A DNA stretch of 64,000 bases, taken from contig BDSI01000013.1 of NCBI GenBank assembly GCA_003117195.1, forward strand, positions 673,729 through 737,728, in the 5' to 3' direction. Positions 35,201 to 47,600 of the stretch are shown here, in pieces. The stretch's first letter is position 1. Each line of letters begins with the position of its first letter. The stretch is from Eudorina sp. 2006-703-Eu-15 (lineage: Eukaryota > Chlorophyta > Chlorophyceae > Chlamydomonadales > Volvocaceae). Below the pieces are notes generated by a model. That model made no database searches, was not told where the DNA came from, and worked only from the letters and a program-made list of their open reading frames with translations. The position numbers and the translations under genes are program-made.

Positions 35201-37977
35201 CATATCCGGCAGATGGGTGATAAGGTGACGGTCCCCGCAAAGTCTTTCATTGCGGGGCCGCTTGTTTCGCTACAAGGCGTCTGTGCTGCCGGCTGCTGCT
35301 AATACCGCCTGCTGCTTGTTTGTCGGGTACTGGTGTAGTGCTAGGATGAATATTTGAGTCTGTGTGGCTTGAAATTGTTGTGGCGATTGCGCTGACCGTG
35401 GTGGTGATGTTGTTGGTTGCAGACGAGGACAGCAGCGAGGACGAGGAGCCGAAGAAGAAGCCCGCTGCTGCCGCACCGGCCGCAAAGAAGGCCGCGGCCA
35501 AGAAGGACGATGACGATTCGGACGAGGATGGTGAGTGCACCTTCATAAATTTGCTCCACGGAAGGGCTAGTTGCGACAAACAACGGAAGGATACGTCTGG
35601 TAAATCAGCGCTTGGAGCACACACCCGGTGTGTTGACAGGCACGATCCGTCTCCTGCTGTGCGGCAAGACATGATGATGAGACAATGAACCTCATCTCGT
35701 GCTGTCTTGCGGGCGCTGTTTGAGCAGCCCGTCCAGTGCTTGGATAGAATCTTTTGCAGCGCGCTGTACAGTGACCTTGTTCAACACGTGCGCTTCTCCC
35801 GTCTGGTCGTTGGGTTTGACAGACTCTGACGACGACGATGAGGATGATGATGATGACGAAGATGGCGACGAGGAGATGGCGGACGCTAAGAAGCCAGCGG
35901 CCGCCAAGGCCGTCCCCGCCAAGCGCACCGCTGATGAGGACGACGAGGAGGACGAGGACGAGGAGGAGGAGGAGGAGAAGCCGGAGCCCGCTAAGAAGCG
36001 CCAGCGGTTGGACGTTGAGGGCAACGCCGCCGCGACCAACGGCCACGGGGCGGAGAGCAACCGGGTGTTTGTGGGTAACCTGAGCTGGAAGGCCACTGAG
36101 GACGATGTGCGGAAGCACTTCAAGGACTGCGGCAAGGTGTGTTGCGCCACGTTTGCTTTGCGGGGTGGCTGAAACGAAGGTTCAGCAGGTGGTGGTGATC
36201 ATGGTGGTGGTGGACCGATCCCGCATGGTTCTGTGCCCAGTCGTATTACCACCAGTCGACGACCGCCCTGCCCTCCCCCCGTGTTCACATGTGCATGAAC
36301 GTGTCTACCAATTTCCTGCACTCCCCCCAATGTGTGTGAACGTGTCTACGACGGATTTCTACACCACACCCCTCCCCCTCGTGTCACCCCATAAACAGAT
36401 TTCATCGGTCCGTATGGGCGTGGATCCCGAGACGGGTCGCTCCAGGGGCTTTGCGCACGTGGAGTTTGCGGACGCGTCAATGGCCCAGAAGGCATTGAGC
36501 AAGGCGGGGACGGAGCTCGACGGCCGTGCGCTCAAGGTCGACATCAGCCAGCCACGTCAGCAGCGGTGGGTGATTGGGGACCGGGCGGTGACCTGTCTTC
36601 ACTCACACAATAGACGCACCGTAACGACGGCTTGACTGACATGAGGGCCCTGGGCGGGTGACTTAAGGCGCGTAGGACATCACCCGCGCTCGGACGACAG
36701 GGTCAGGACGGTCTGCGTAACCATTGGCGAGGGGCACGGGGCTGTTGTTTTGGCCCGTGCGGGGGCCCCCCAGGGTCAACCCAGACCAGACGTTCCTCGT
36801 TGGGTGTGGAGCCGATTGGTGAGCGTTCCCAAGACTGGGCGCGGCGACTACCGCCGCCTGAATCGGGCCCGTCTGTCCCTGAATGTTCTCTTATAACCTA
36901 CCCCGCGTACTCACCACACCAACCCCGTGCGGGGTTCGAAATCTGTCGTTTGCTGACTCGTTTCGGCGTGCTGCTGCTTTTCCCCCCTCGACATTTTCTT
37001 TGAGCAGAGAGGGCTTCGGTGGTGGTGGCGGCGGCGGCGGCGGCAACGACGACGGCACGACTGTGTTCGTCAAGGGCTTCGACGTCAACTTCGGTTCGGA
37101 GGATGAGATCCGCGCCGCGCTGGAGGAGACGTTCGGCAGCTGCGGCGGCATCAAGAGCATCCGCCTGCCCTCGGACCGCGAGGCTGGCACCCTCAAGGGC
37201 TTTGCGTACATTGAGTTCGAGTCGACGGAGGCCAAGGTGCGCGACTCGTGGGGGTTGCAGTGCGGGGTGATTGCGGTGCGATGCGGTGCAGTTCGCACGC
37301 CTGTGTTCGCTGCGATGGGAACTCCGCGGCGGAGGCGGAGATATTTAACATGCACTGCGGGTTGCTGTGTTGTGCTGTGAGGTCCAGGGTTTTTGGATGA
37401 CTGGCCGCTCAGTTTGTGCCTGCGGCTCAGCATTCCCGGCCTGCGGCTTCCATAGAGGCCACTCATCTACCCGTACTTGATGATCCGCAGCACCTGGAGG
37501 AACCCCCCGCATGTTCCGGAACCCGCACGTTCCGGAACCCGCATACCCCTGACCTGCATAGCCCGAAACCTGTATTGTTATTAATCCGTTGATTGCCACA
37601 TGGGGGGGTGCTGTTTTCAGGGAGCCGCTGGCGAGCTCGACGGCACTGAGGCAGCCGGCGGCTATCTGAAGGTCGACGTCAACGTGCAGCGCCGTGACAG
37701 CTTTGGAGGGGGTCGCGGCGGCGGCCGGGGCGACGGCGGTGGCCGCTTTGGCGGCGGCCGCTTTGGCGGGCGCGATGGCGGCCGCGGTGGCCGCTTTGGC
37801 GGGCGCGATGGCGGCCGCGGTGGCCGCTTTGGCGGCCGCGACGGCGGCCGCGGCGGGCGCTTTGGCGGCAGGGACGGCGGCCGCGGTCGCGGGAGAGGAG
37901 GCCGGGACGGCGGCCGCGGGGGCATGCGGATTGACACCAGCGCTGGCAGTGGCAAGAAGATGTCGTTTGACGATTGA
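32267..37977 (+). CDS. Nucleolin-like protein (acidic N-terminus, two RRMs, RGG tail)
   Basis: Nucleolar RNA-binding protein of the nucleolin/NSR1/gar2 class, with roles in rDNA transcription and pre-rRNA processing. Twelve exons: 32267-32284, 32378-32434, 32539-32640, 32953-33072, 33539-33688, 34439-34582, 35073-35097, 35423-35530, 35823-36136, 36399-36565, 37008-37236, 37621-37977. They total 1,791 nt (596 aa) in one frame. Residues 1-25 are basic ([18 protein letters not shown]). Then come about seven modules of acidic Asp/Ser/Glu runs alternating with KKAAPAK-type basic linkers. RRM1 has the RNP2 motif [11 protein letters not shown] and RNP1 [12 protein letters not shown]2 has [11 protein letters not shown] and LKGFAYIEF. 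The tail is Gly/Arg-rich with [10 protein letters not shown] repeats and ends KKMSFDD. Serines in acidic runs are likely CK2 sites (inference). Convergent with the lipase gene. Confidence 0.95.
36297..36325 (+). repeat. Dispersed GTCTACCAAT element, copy F
   Basis: GAACGTGTCTACCAATTTCC followed by TGCACTCCC, in intron 9 of the nucleolin-like gene (36137-36398), sense orientation. A degenerate second half-copy (GAACGTGTCTACGACGGATT) follows at about 36339. Confidence 0.7.
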
Positions 37978-39134
37978 GTCCTCGGGCCCTGGACAGCGAA
38001 GTTCCTGGGGCATGGAACTTCGGGGCCATCAGCGCCAAGCCGCAGCTGGGGGAGGGGGTAGTTGTGTGGTCTGCTGTTGGGAGATGCTTGTTGGTCTGCC
38101 TGTCTTGTCTGTCTGTCTTGTCTGTTTGTCTCTCATGACTTGCTGTTATATCTCAACGTCGTTGGTGGCGTGTGTGCACAGGGGGCCTTCGGAAGCCCTG
38201 CCGACGGGTGTGGCTAGGGCACACCCGGTTGGCCTCTCTTGAGGGCTGGTTGGTTGATTGGTGCCAGGATATGGGGCCTCGTGTACGGATGTTATATACC
38301 GCGTTTTTGTTGCTGTTCTTTCGTCGTCGGTCGGTCGTCAAGGGTTCAACCAAGGGCGCGTCGGCGAGATGGCAAGGGGCCGTTGATATCCGAACCTACT
38401 ACTACACGTCAAGAGGAGGGAATGGTTTGGTTTAGTTCGGTGATGGCCGCCTTGTGGAGGATTAGAGGGAAAGGGGATGATCCGGACCATGACATCGAAC
38501 GGGTGAGAAGCGTTTTGCAGAGATCTGTTCTCCTGGACGTAGTTGGCAGCGCGCGTCGGATGGCTCGATGGGTTAGCGAGTCGGGGCGGCGAACCACTAG
38601 GTGTTGGGAGTTTGAAGCGTTCGACCCCGCGAAACCCGTCGCACTGTCCGTTGCGCACTTGTGCAGGGCGGCGGCGGACGTCGTTGGGACTTGGCCAAGA
38701 AGGCACCTGACGCGCGCTGCGCTGTTGTCTTCGGTTCCACATGTTTTGGATTTTGGTGCGCACGAGTGCACTGATCTCGGACAACCACCCGGCGTCCCAC
38801 GCTGCCGCACTTACCGTATATGTTGTCTTGCCGTGGCACCGGGCTCGCGGGCGGCCGTGCCGCATGTCTTTTTGAACACGCAGCGCCTGCAGAAGATTCG
38901 TCGTTGGATGTGTGCAAGGCAAGGAGGAGGGAGGTTCAATGTCGGTGCTCGTGCTCTGACTCATATGTGGTTGCCATTTGGGCGGACCCCTCGTCAGCCG
39001 CTCGCAAGGCGAGAGCCTGTGGCGCCAAACACCGCAGCAAGCAGGAATGTCTTGCGCAGGCCGTTTGTCATGTCGTGGAGTTTTGCCTGCATCCTTGCCG
39101 ACGGGCTGCACGGAATTGGCGAGATTGGCCAGAT

Positions 39135-39139
39135 TGTAA
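39135..39139 (+). other. Candidate polyadenylation signal TGTAA for nucleolin-like gene
   Basis: Plus-strand TGTAA about 1.16 kb after the stop codon at 37977. I noticed none closer. Confidence 0.4.
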
Positions 39140-39504
39140 ACTGGGACCCTTAGCTGCAGCGCACGCTTCTTGTCATGATGCGCGGCAGGAGTCTGCCAGC
39201 CACGTGTCTTCAAATCACCCTTCTCTGGTAGGCCTGTCCCCCGCCACTTGACACCACGGTCAGGTCACACATGCAAAGCTGACTACAAGGTAAAATTTCG
39301 TGTGCAACCCGATGCAGCCCGTTGACGCGTCCCCGACAGCCCCACGTCACCAAAACCCGTCCCCAGCCGTGTCACCGGATCACCATGATGAGCCCAGCAG
39401 ACGCCCAATATGGACGTCGCACGTCGTACAGCAACCCAAGTCAAGCACGCATGCAACCACACGGTCGCACCCCACCCACCCACCCACAGGGAAGGAAAAA
39501 CACA

Positions 39505-39568
39505 GCTCCGCAAGCCGTGCTGAAAAATCAGGTGCACGCTCCGCAAGCCGTGCTGAAAATCAGATACC
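39505..39568. repeat. 33-bp tandem duplication
   Basis: Two copies starting GCTCCGCAAGCCGTGCTGAA, 33 bp apart, differing by one A in the run and a few 3' bases. It is intergenic. Confidence 0.8.
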
Positions 39569-40850
39569 GAGCACATGTCGACGGTACCCATAGCGCGGGC
39601 TCGCTCGCGCCCTCCCACGCCCACCTCAACTGGACTGCCCAGCCCATGTCCACCTCAACTGGGCCGCCCCTCCTCGACCCCAAATGATGCTCCTCATGAC
39701 AATCCTGATGATGGTGATGGCACCATGAGCCCGAACATGACACGACAATTGAATATCGGGCTCCGAAACCTGCCGTACCCACTTAGCCGAATCCCGGTCG
39801 GTAGCATCGACACAGCAGCGCCGTGGCCACAAATCGCGAGAGTGTGTGTGCGTGCGTGTGTGCAGGGTTGCCACCACGAAAGCCCCCCGTCGCAAAGCTT
39901 TTTCCGCTGGCACGCACAAGCCACGGCCCAGCGCAGCGCCTGCAGCGCCTGCAGCGCCTACCGACAGAACACTACCAGCGCTCCTCCAATTTCTGCTCCT
40001 GAACTCTAACACTCAACTTGAGCAACGCACTGCACAAACATGCAGCCACAACTTCTGTCTCCCCACGCAGTCCCTCCGCCTCTCAGCCGGCGCGCACGCG
40101 CTCCATCCGAGGCCCGGACCGGGGCAATACGCCTTCTGCTCGCTCTTCGCTGCGCGCCCCGGTCAAACCGCGCCCGCAGCGTGTGCACATTGTGTGCGTA
40201 CGGACCCCCGGCCGGGCTACGCCGCACCAGCGTTCCTTAACGTTAGTTGACACACCAAGACTGTCAGTAGTTTGTCCCCGGGGGGAATAGGTCCCCATCA
40301 TACAGTGCTGCGACCCTCACCAACGCCTTCAGGAGTCCTGGCGTATAGGGTATACCGATCAACTGAGCGGCACATACATCTACATCGCAATATCTCTCGG
40401 CTCAATCCTGGCCTCAAAACTTTGACAGGGCCGAACGCCCCTACATACACCCGCGCCACATATGGTACGGCATGTACGAAGTGGTCACGTGAGGGCTTTC
40501 TAAGATGCGACAGGCCCGAAACAACTGCAGCTCGGCGGCATAACGAGCCGCCTTTGGTCACAATGCGAAAAATGATGGGGCCAAAGCGCCAAACGAAGCG
40601 GCTTACTAATGGACCGACCGCTGACGACGTGTGAATCCCTCGCGTCGTTCTGCGCATGTACCCGTGAGGCTCTGGCCGGCCGCTTCCGGCCGCTTCCGGT
40701 CTTCCTGCTCGCCTAACATCATAAGACAGATTTCAGTGATGGGCTGGGTGCATAAGCAGTCGCTGCCCGATAAAAAAGGACCCTCCCCAAAGTGCTCAAT
40801 AAAACAAAAAAGTCGAAGGCGCCGCCATGAACAACTGCCGACCGCGATAT

Positions 40851-40912
40851 GAGAGCTTACAACTGCTACAAACGATGAGAGCTTACAACTGCTACAAGTG
40901 CTATAACTGACA
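40851..40912 (-). other. Duplicated block carrying two candidate lipase polyadenylation signals
   Basis: GAGAGCTTACAACTGCTACA occurs twice, 26 bp apart. Each copy contains TTACA (TGTAA on the minus strand), at 40857-40861 and 40883-40887. These lie about 740-770 bp beyond the lipase stop on the minus strand, where a cleavage signal is expected. Confidence 0.5.
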
Positions 40913-41623
40913 ACTGCTAACACCTCCCTGGAACGCAACCGCGCAACAACGGACCTGCAGGCGCGCAAAAGGGTTGGCCCCCGGCGCACATCACAGACAC
41001 ATAACAAAAACAGATGCTGCACCAAAGCCAGCACCACCTTGGCACTGCTACTAATGGTTTCATGGCACTAGGCACTACCGTTGCCCAACTCCGACACCGA
41101 AGCATCATTCGTTGCGGGGTACGATCCTGCTGCGACCCATGGGACGGCCGCCCCGCCTTGTCACCACCATGTCGCCGGGTTGGTGGCACACGAGGTCCGC
41201 CGAAGATCCGCCCGGACCCTGCACAAGATCCGCCCAGACCTCGAGATAGGACAGGCCGCAACGGGGGGACAGGCCGCCACAGCTGCGTCCGCATCCAGGG
41301 CCCTACCTTGCTGGTGGTTCAAAATCGACGTGCAATTGCCGTGCCATGCTACACTCACCACCAGCATCATCGGCGCCAAAGACGCGCGGGAGCAAGGCCG
41401 GCGGTCAAGGACGCGAGGACGGCCACGGTGCCGACGAGAAGCCGCGGCCACCGCCGCAGCCGACGACGATGATTAGAGCCAGTATGCGGGGGTTTGCCTC
41501 TCACCCAAGGAGTGCGCTGCTCCGCCCTGTGAGATGACGTAAGCGCCCCGGTACTTCGGCGTCAACCTGGGCTCGTTCGTAACCGTTCGTACCCGTTCAT
41601 ACCGTCCCCCTGGACTGCGCCTA

Positions 41624-44600
41624 TCATCGACCCGCCGGCAGGGTCAGCAACGGTGACGAACGCTGTTGCAGCTGCTGCTGCTGCAGCTCCTGCCGCTCCG
41701 CCTGCTCCGCCGCCGCCACAACCGCCCGCCGCACCGCGGCCCGCAGCTGCGCCGCGCCGTCGGCGGCCGCCGAGCCCCGCCACACCGCCGCAAGGTCAGC
41801 GCGCGGGATGGCCGCCGCCGGCTGGTGCAGCAACGCCGCGTCCAGCCACACCACGTGCACCTCAGCCGGCGCCACGCCGCACGCCGCCGCCAGCGTGCGC
41901 AGCGCCGCGGCGCGGCGCCCCGGCGGCGACTCGGGGCAGGTGAGCAGCACCGGCACCAGCGGGCATGCCGCGTCGGCTGCGCGGCTGCGCAGCGCCTCCA
42001 TATCACGTCCTCGGAGCACCCGCAGCGGGTCGCGGCAGCTGGCAGCTACCACCAGCGCGCCCCAGTCGCTCGATTGGCGCGCGGGCCCGTCGGCGGCGGC
42101 GCCGCCGACACCGCTGCCGTCGGCGGCGGGAACGGTTGCGGCGGCGCCGCGTGGACGCGCGGCGTCGGTGCCGTGGGGGTTGAGCTGAGCGCCGGGTCCG
42201 GTGCCGTCGACAGTGCTGCTGTTGCTGCCGTTGCTGCCCCGAGCTTGGCTCAGATTGCCGCCGCGGAGAACCTGTCGACGGCACCCGCCAACGTAGCACG
42301 GCAATACAACCGACGCACGGTAAGCGCACAGGCAGGCAGGCAGGCAAAGCGGCAGGCGGCCCGCGTCCCGGCGTCACACAAAGCAAGCAACGCTCGCCGG
42401 CCAGGCGGCCTGCATCCCATAGTTCCATAATGGGCGAGGCCGGAACCGCTGGCGCGATTGCGGAAGACGCCCTGCCGGCCCCCTACACTGCATCAGGGGC
42501 AGTACCCTCCGCGCGGAATGTCCTCCCACGCGCCACCCATCCCACCATCCCAGTTGGCGCAGTTTGAATATGTCTACCAATTTCCTATATCCCACCATCC
42601 TTACAGAACCGTAGCCACACCCAACCGCACCTGCAGGCCCCAGCCGGGGAGGCGACCCAGCAAGCCCACCAGCGCCACCGGCCGCATCAGCGCCCCCACC
42701 ACGCCGCCCCACAGCGACCGCCACCACATGCCCCGCTGCAGCACCTGCCGCCGTAGACCCTCCTCCATGCGCCGTACTGCAAGGAACGGCCCCATGCCGA
42801 CCAGCTCGGGGCAGCCCTCCCGAGCCGGCATCACGCCCAGCGTCGCCGCTGCGGCGGCGGCGGCGGCCGCGGCGGCCGCCGCCGCTGTGCTGTCCAATGC
42901 CGCGCGCGCCGCCTCTGCGGCTACACGAGGATCGATCAGGAACGGACCACCGCCGCCGCCGCCGCGGCCTGCTTCGCCGCGGCCGCCATCCAAGTCGCTG
43001 GCCGCGGCCGAAGCGGCTTCCCGAGCGTCTGCCGCCGCGGCTGTAGCGACATCCGCTGCGGCAGCAGCCACAGCCCCTGCGGCGGCTGCGGCAGCATAAG
43101 TGCCACGGCAGCGGCTCTTCCAGAGCAGCGCCGCCGGCACCGACGTGAGCGGCGCCGCCGCCGGCGAGTCGACGCCCGGCGTGGGTCGCACGTGCTGCCC
43201 CGCCGCCGCGGCGGCGGCGCCTGCCCGACCTGATCCCCAGGTCCTGCTAACTGGCTCGACCATGACGTTGCAGACCTCCAGTCCGTCGGACAGCACGCCG
43301 GGCGGCAGCGGCAGCGTGGCGCGCCCGGAGCCGCCCCTGAGACCGCGCAGTAGATTCGACCTGAGCTGCGCTAGCGGCGCTACGGGGGCGGCGGCGCCGC
43401 CGCCGCAAGGCGCGGGTGCCCCGTTGGCGGCGACGGCAGCAGAGGCAGCGGCGGCTGCAGCGGCGGCGGCGGAGGCGGCTGCCGCCGACGCAGCTGCGTC
43501 GGCCGCTGCCACCGTGAGTTGGCGCTGCGCTGCACCCAGGGGATGGAACCATCCCATGGGCCGCAGCTGATGGGGTGGCGGCGGCGCCGGCGGCTCCACT
43601 GGCGACGGATGAGATGCAGCGGCCGCTTTGGCGACAGGGCCAGACTGTGAACCGGGACGCCCCTGCCTGGCGCCGGCGACAGCGGGGATGGCGGCGGCGG
43701 CATCCACAGCAGCCGTGGCGGGCCCACGGGATCGGCCGGCGGCGCGCGGGCCGCGCACGGGTGCCGCACCTGCCCCCGGCCAGGATAACCATCGGGGCGG
43801 TGCCGGCATCGACAGCGGCTGCGGCATTGCTTCCGGCGGAGTCGATCCCGGCGACAACCTCTCATGATTCACAACGGCGCCCCCACTAGCGGCGGCGGCA
43901 GGCCCGGGCCCCGGCCACCAAAGCACCCACCCACGACCCACGGGTCGGACGGAGCCGCTGGGTTCATTGACGTTGCCCGCGTTGGCAGTAGCAACGGTCT
44001 CGGCCCCGCTGTCCTGGGCTGTAGCTTGCCGACCGCCGAAGCGGAGCACCCAACGAGGCGCCTGCCGTATCGCCGCGGTGGTTGCGGCGGCGGCGCCGCC
44101 CGCTGCCAACGACGGCGGCGACGATGATGACGGTACGGCAGCGCCATTCCACGCGGCGCTGGCGGGCGCTGCACGCGTGGCGGACGATGCGATAAACCCC
44201 GGCACAGGGATACCAGCCTGGGGACTCGGAGCACGGAATGTCCGCGGGCCGGCGGCGTCGGCGCCCTGTGAGCCCCTAGACGCTGCCAGCCGCTGCTGCT
44301 GCTGCTGCTGACCTGGCGGCGCTGGCGGCCGTCCGATGCCCGAGCCTGTCGAATTGGCGGCGGCCATGGCCACCGCCGCCGCCGAGGCCGCGGCGGCGAC
44401 CATCACCGCGGTCTCGCTACCCGCGAGCGCCGTCGCCGTCGCCGCCGCGGCCGCCACCACCGCCGCCACCGTGAAGGCGGCGTTCGCGAGTACGGACGCC
44501 CCGCCGTCGGAGCTCAGCGCCGCCATCGTGCCCGCGACCACTGCCGCGGCGCCCACGGCGGCCGCGGCGCCGCTGACGCCAGCGGCGGATGCCGCCGCAG

Positions 44601-47600
44601 CGCCCACCGCCGCCGCCGCCAGGCTCTGCCGTACCCCCCAGCGCAGCCGTCCCATGGGTCCCCGTACAGCAGGCACCCGCGCCGCCGCCACCGCCACGCG
44701 AGACCACCACGCGCCGAGATGTCCCGCCACAGCTTGGGGCCCTCTCTGTGCCCCGGCGGCGCTTCCGGCCGCGACCGCCCCCGCCCACCTTGGAGCCGAC
44801 GCAGCGGGCGACTGCGCGCCACCGCCCAGTGGCAAGGCACTCGCCTCCAACTGCACTGCATCTCCCGCTCCCAATCCCGCTCCAGAGGATGTTGCTGCTG
44901 CTGATAACGGGGCAGTTCCGGGTGGGGCCTGTGGGCTGACCTTGTCTGCGGCAGCGGCGGCGGCGGACGCGGGTGAAGCGCGGAGCTTCGCCGCAGCAAC
45001 CGCCCCCCGGCGGGCGTTCGCGGCCGCGGCGGCACCACGCACCGCCGCCAGGGCCCACGCCACGGGCGGCGGCACCCAGGCCGCCAGGCCAACTACCGCC
45101 GCCCCCGCACCGCCGCTGGCGACGCCGCCGGCGCGCTCCTCCTCCCCCGCTGCCGCCAACGCCGCCGGCGCCGACAGCACTGCCTGTACCAGGGATGCCG
45201 CATACGGCGAGGTCCCCAAGACTGCCACCCGCGGCCGTTGTACGACGACTGGGACGGCCGACAGCTCATGGAAGTCGCTGCGCGCGGACACCACCAGCCG
45301 CGCCGACGACGTGCCGTCGACTAGTCCGGCCGCAATCGACCGCGGCAGCGTCACCCGCAGCAGCAGTCGACTGGGCATCGCCACGACAGGATCGGCCGCC
45401 ACGCCACCGGCGGCGGCAGCGGCGGCCGCACCCCCTGCGCCGCCGGGTGCGGATCGCGGCACCGCAGCGCCGCGGAGGAAGCAGCTGCCTGGGAACGGTC
45501 GCACACCCGCCAATGATGCCCGTGCACCTCCTGCACTGTTGCCATCCTCCGACCCGACCCGCTGCGTGCGCTGCCCCTGCGCCGCATTCGCGGCACCGCC
45601 GGCAGCCGCGGCGGCGGCGCCGCCGCCGCCGTGCATGCCCAGTCCTGCTTGCCGCTGGCCGGCGGACTGGCGGAACCGGCGCCACGGGCCGCCGCGGACG
45701 CCCCCAGCCCCCGGCTTGGCATCCCCACCCGCACCGGCAGCTGCGGCGGACGCCGACGCCGCGCCGCCGACGGCCCAGCGTGCCAGGCCCAGCCCCGGCA
45801 CCAACACACCGATCCCGCTGGGCTGCCCGTTGAGCCCCCCCTGTAGCCGACAGCGGCGGATAAGGTTGCCGGCGAAGTGGTGCAGCGAGTTCCGGAAGAG
45901 GGAGACGGGGTGCAGGGGCGGCGGGTTGGTCTCGTCGCTGTACGGCTGGGCGTACAGCACCTGCGCAACCTCACAAGGGACATCGGTGCTGGTTGTGGCG
46001 GTGGGTGGTGGTGGTGGCGGCGATGGGGGGGCGGCCGCCGGTGCCGCGGCAGCGGTGGGGCTCGCGGCGGTCGCGGCGGCGGCGTGACTGGCCAGAGACG
46101 CGGCATGGGGCGCCGTCTGGGTGCCTGCATCAGAGGTCGACTGCTGCGGAGCGCCGACCCCCGGGTTCTTGCTTCCGGCGCCTGCCACCGCCACCGCCGC
46201 TGCCGCCGACGCGGGAGACCTAGGGGCGCCCAGCGGAACGGGGAACGGCACCCACCGGCCCGACCTCCCGCGCGCAGGCGCTCCGGAACCAAAGCCGCCC
46301 GCACCGGCGCTGCCACTGGCAACCCTCGGCGACGCACCGCCAGCCGCCGCCGCTGCACCGGCGAGGCTTGCGACGCCAGCCACGGCCGTTCCAACCAGCG
46401 CTTGCGCAGACGGCTGTGCAGCCGCCGCCGCCGCCGCCGCAGCCGGTCCCGGCGGGGCCTCCTGGACCAACGCTACGGAGATCTTGCGGCAGTACTGCAG
46501 ATTGTGGCCCTCCAACTCCAAATCCAGACGCACAAGCTCGTCCGGCCGCGCGCGCCCGCCACCGGCGCCGCCGCCGCCACCTCGAGGCCCTGCCATCGAT
46601 CCTCCGCGCACCCAGCCCAGGATGCTCCCCACCACTGGGACCACGCCCACCGCAGCGGCTCCGGCACGCACGGGCGCGCCCGCCACCGCAGCCTGGGCGG
46701 GCAGGTCGGCGGCCGCGATACGCCCGCCCGACGACACTGATGCCTGCGGCGGGTCGGCGCCTTCGGGCCCCCTGTCGCCGGCGGCGCGCCACCCTTTCGG
46801 CGGCAGGGGCGGCGCTGACGGCGGCGGCGCCGGCTCCTCCTCCGCGGGCAGGACGCCCCGCAGCATCGCCCGCTGTACGGCGATCCGTGGCAGCAGGTTG
46901 CCGCACAACTGCACCTCGCAGGGCGGCGCATCGGACGCCGCGGGTTGGACACTGACGGGTGGTCCCGCCCGACCGGGTGTCCGTTGGCAGTTGTCGTGTT
47001 GGTTGATGTGGTGGTTGTGCTGCCCCTGTTCCTCCTCCGCCACGCTCTTTTCCACCTCGCCGGAGCTGGTGGTCCGCACGAGGTGCGAGATGAGGTCCGC
47101 GTGGCGCTGCCTGAGGACCCCACACCAGACACGAGGTATGGCCGTGAGACGTGTGAAGACGATGTGCGAAGAGACATGAGCAAGGGACGTGGGAGAATCG
47201 CAATGCTGACGTACGTACATACGCACGGCCGCCGGTCGCCCCATTTCCGTGCGGTCTTACCCAACCCAGAGGAGGACGCTCATCAGTTACACCAGGAACC
47301 CACATCATCAAATACATGCAGGTGCAGGGCGGCGGTTACGGTAACCCCCCTGTACCTCTTGTCCCGTCGTCTCCGCCCTTTCGCCCTTTGGACGCCACAG
47401 CGCACCGACCTGTACGCGACCATCCGGTGGTAGGAGAAGAAGCCGCCCGGGGGCACGGCGCTGCTGCTGGCGCTTGGGACCGGCGCCGCCCCCGGCGGCA
47501 GGTGTTGTGGCGGCGGAGGCGTCCCCGGAGGCGTCCCCGCAGGCGTGCCTGACTGCGGGTGCTGATCCGCGTCCTTCTTCTGCCGCCGCTGCGCCGCCTC

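Larger units (their letters stand above)
37978..41623. other. 3.6-kb spacer between convergent nucleolin-like and lipase genes
   Basis: Long overlapping open frames at 38239-39213 on both strands show no recognisable domain; I take the left part as 3' untranslated sequence of the nucleolin-like gene, ending near the TGTAA at 39135. A 33-bp tandem duplication lies at 39505-39568. The right part (about 40850 to 41623) should be the lipase 3' untranslated region, with two TTACA (TGTAA on the minus strand) at 40857 and 40883. No gene is supported in between. Confidence 0.5.

Noticed and set aside
32641..37620. snoRNAs in the introns of the nucleolin-like gene, as in animals
   Set aside because: A C-box-like ATGATGA at about 35671 and weaker ones near 32691 and 34830 have no D box (CTGA) at a suitable distance. 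H/ACA RNAs could not be judged by eye.
38239..39213. Overlapping open frames of about 300 residues on both strands
   Set aside because: No domain, no splice logic and biased composition; more likely 3' untranslated sequence of the nucleolin-like gene.
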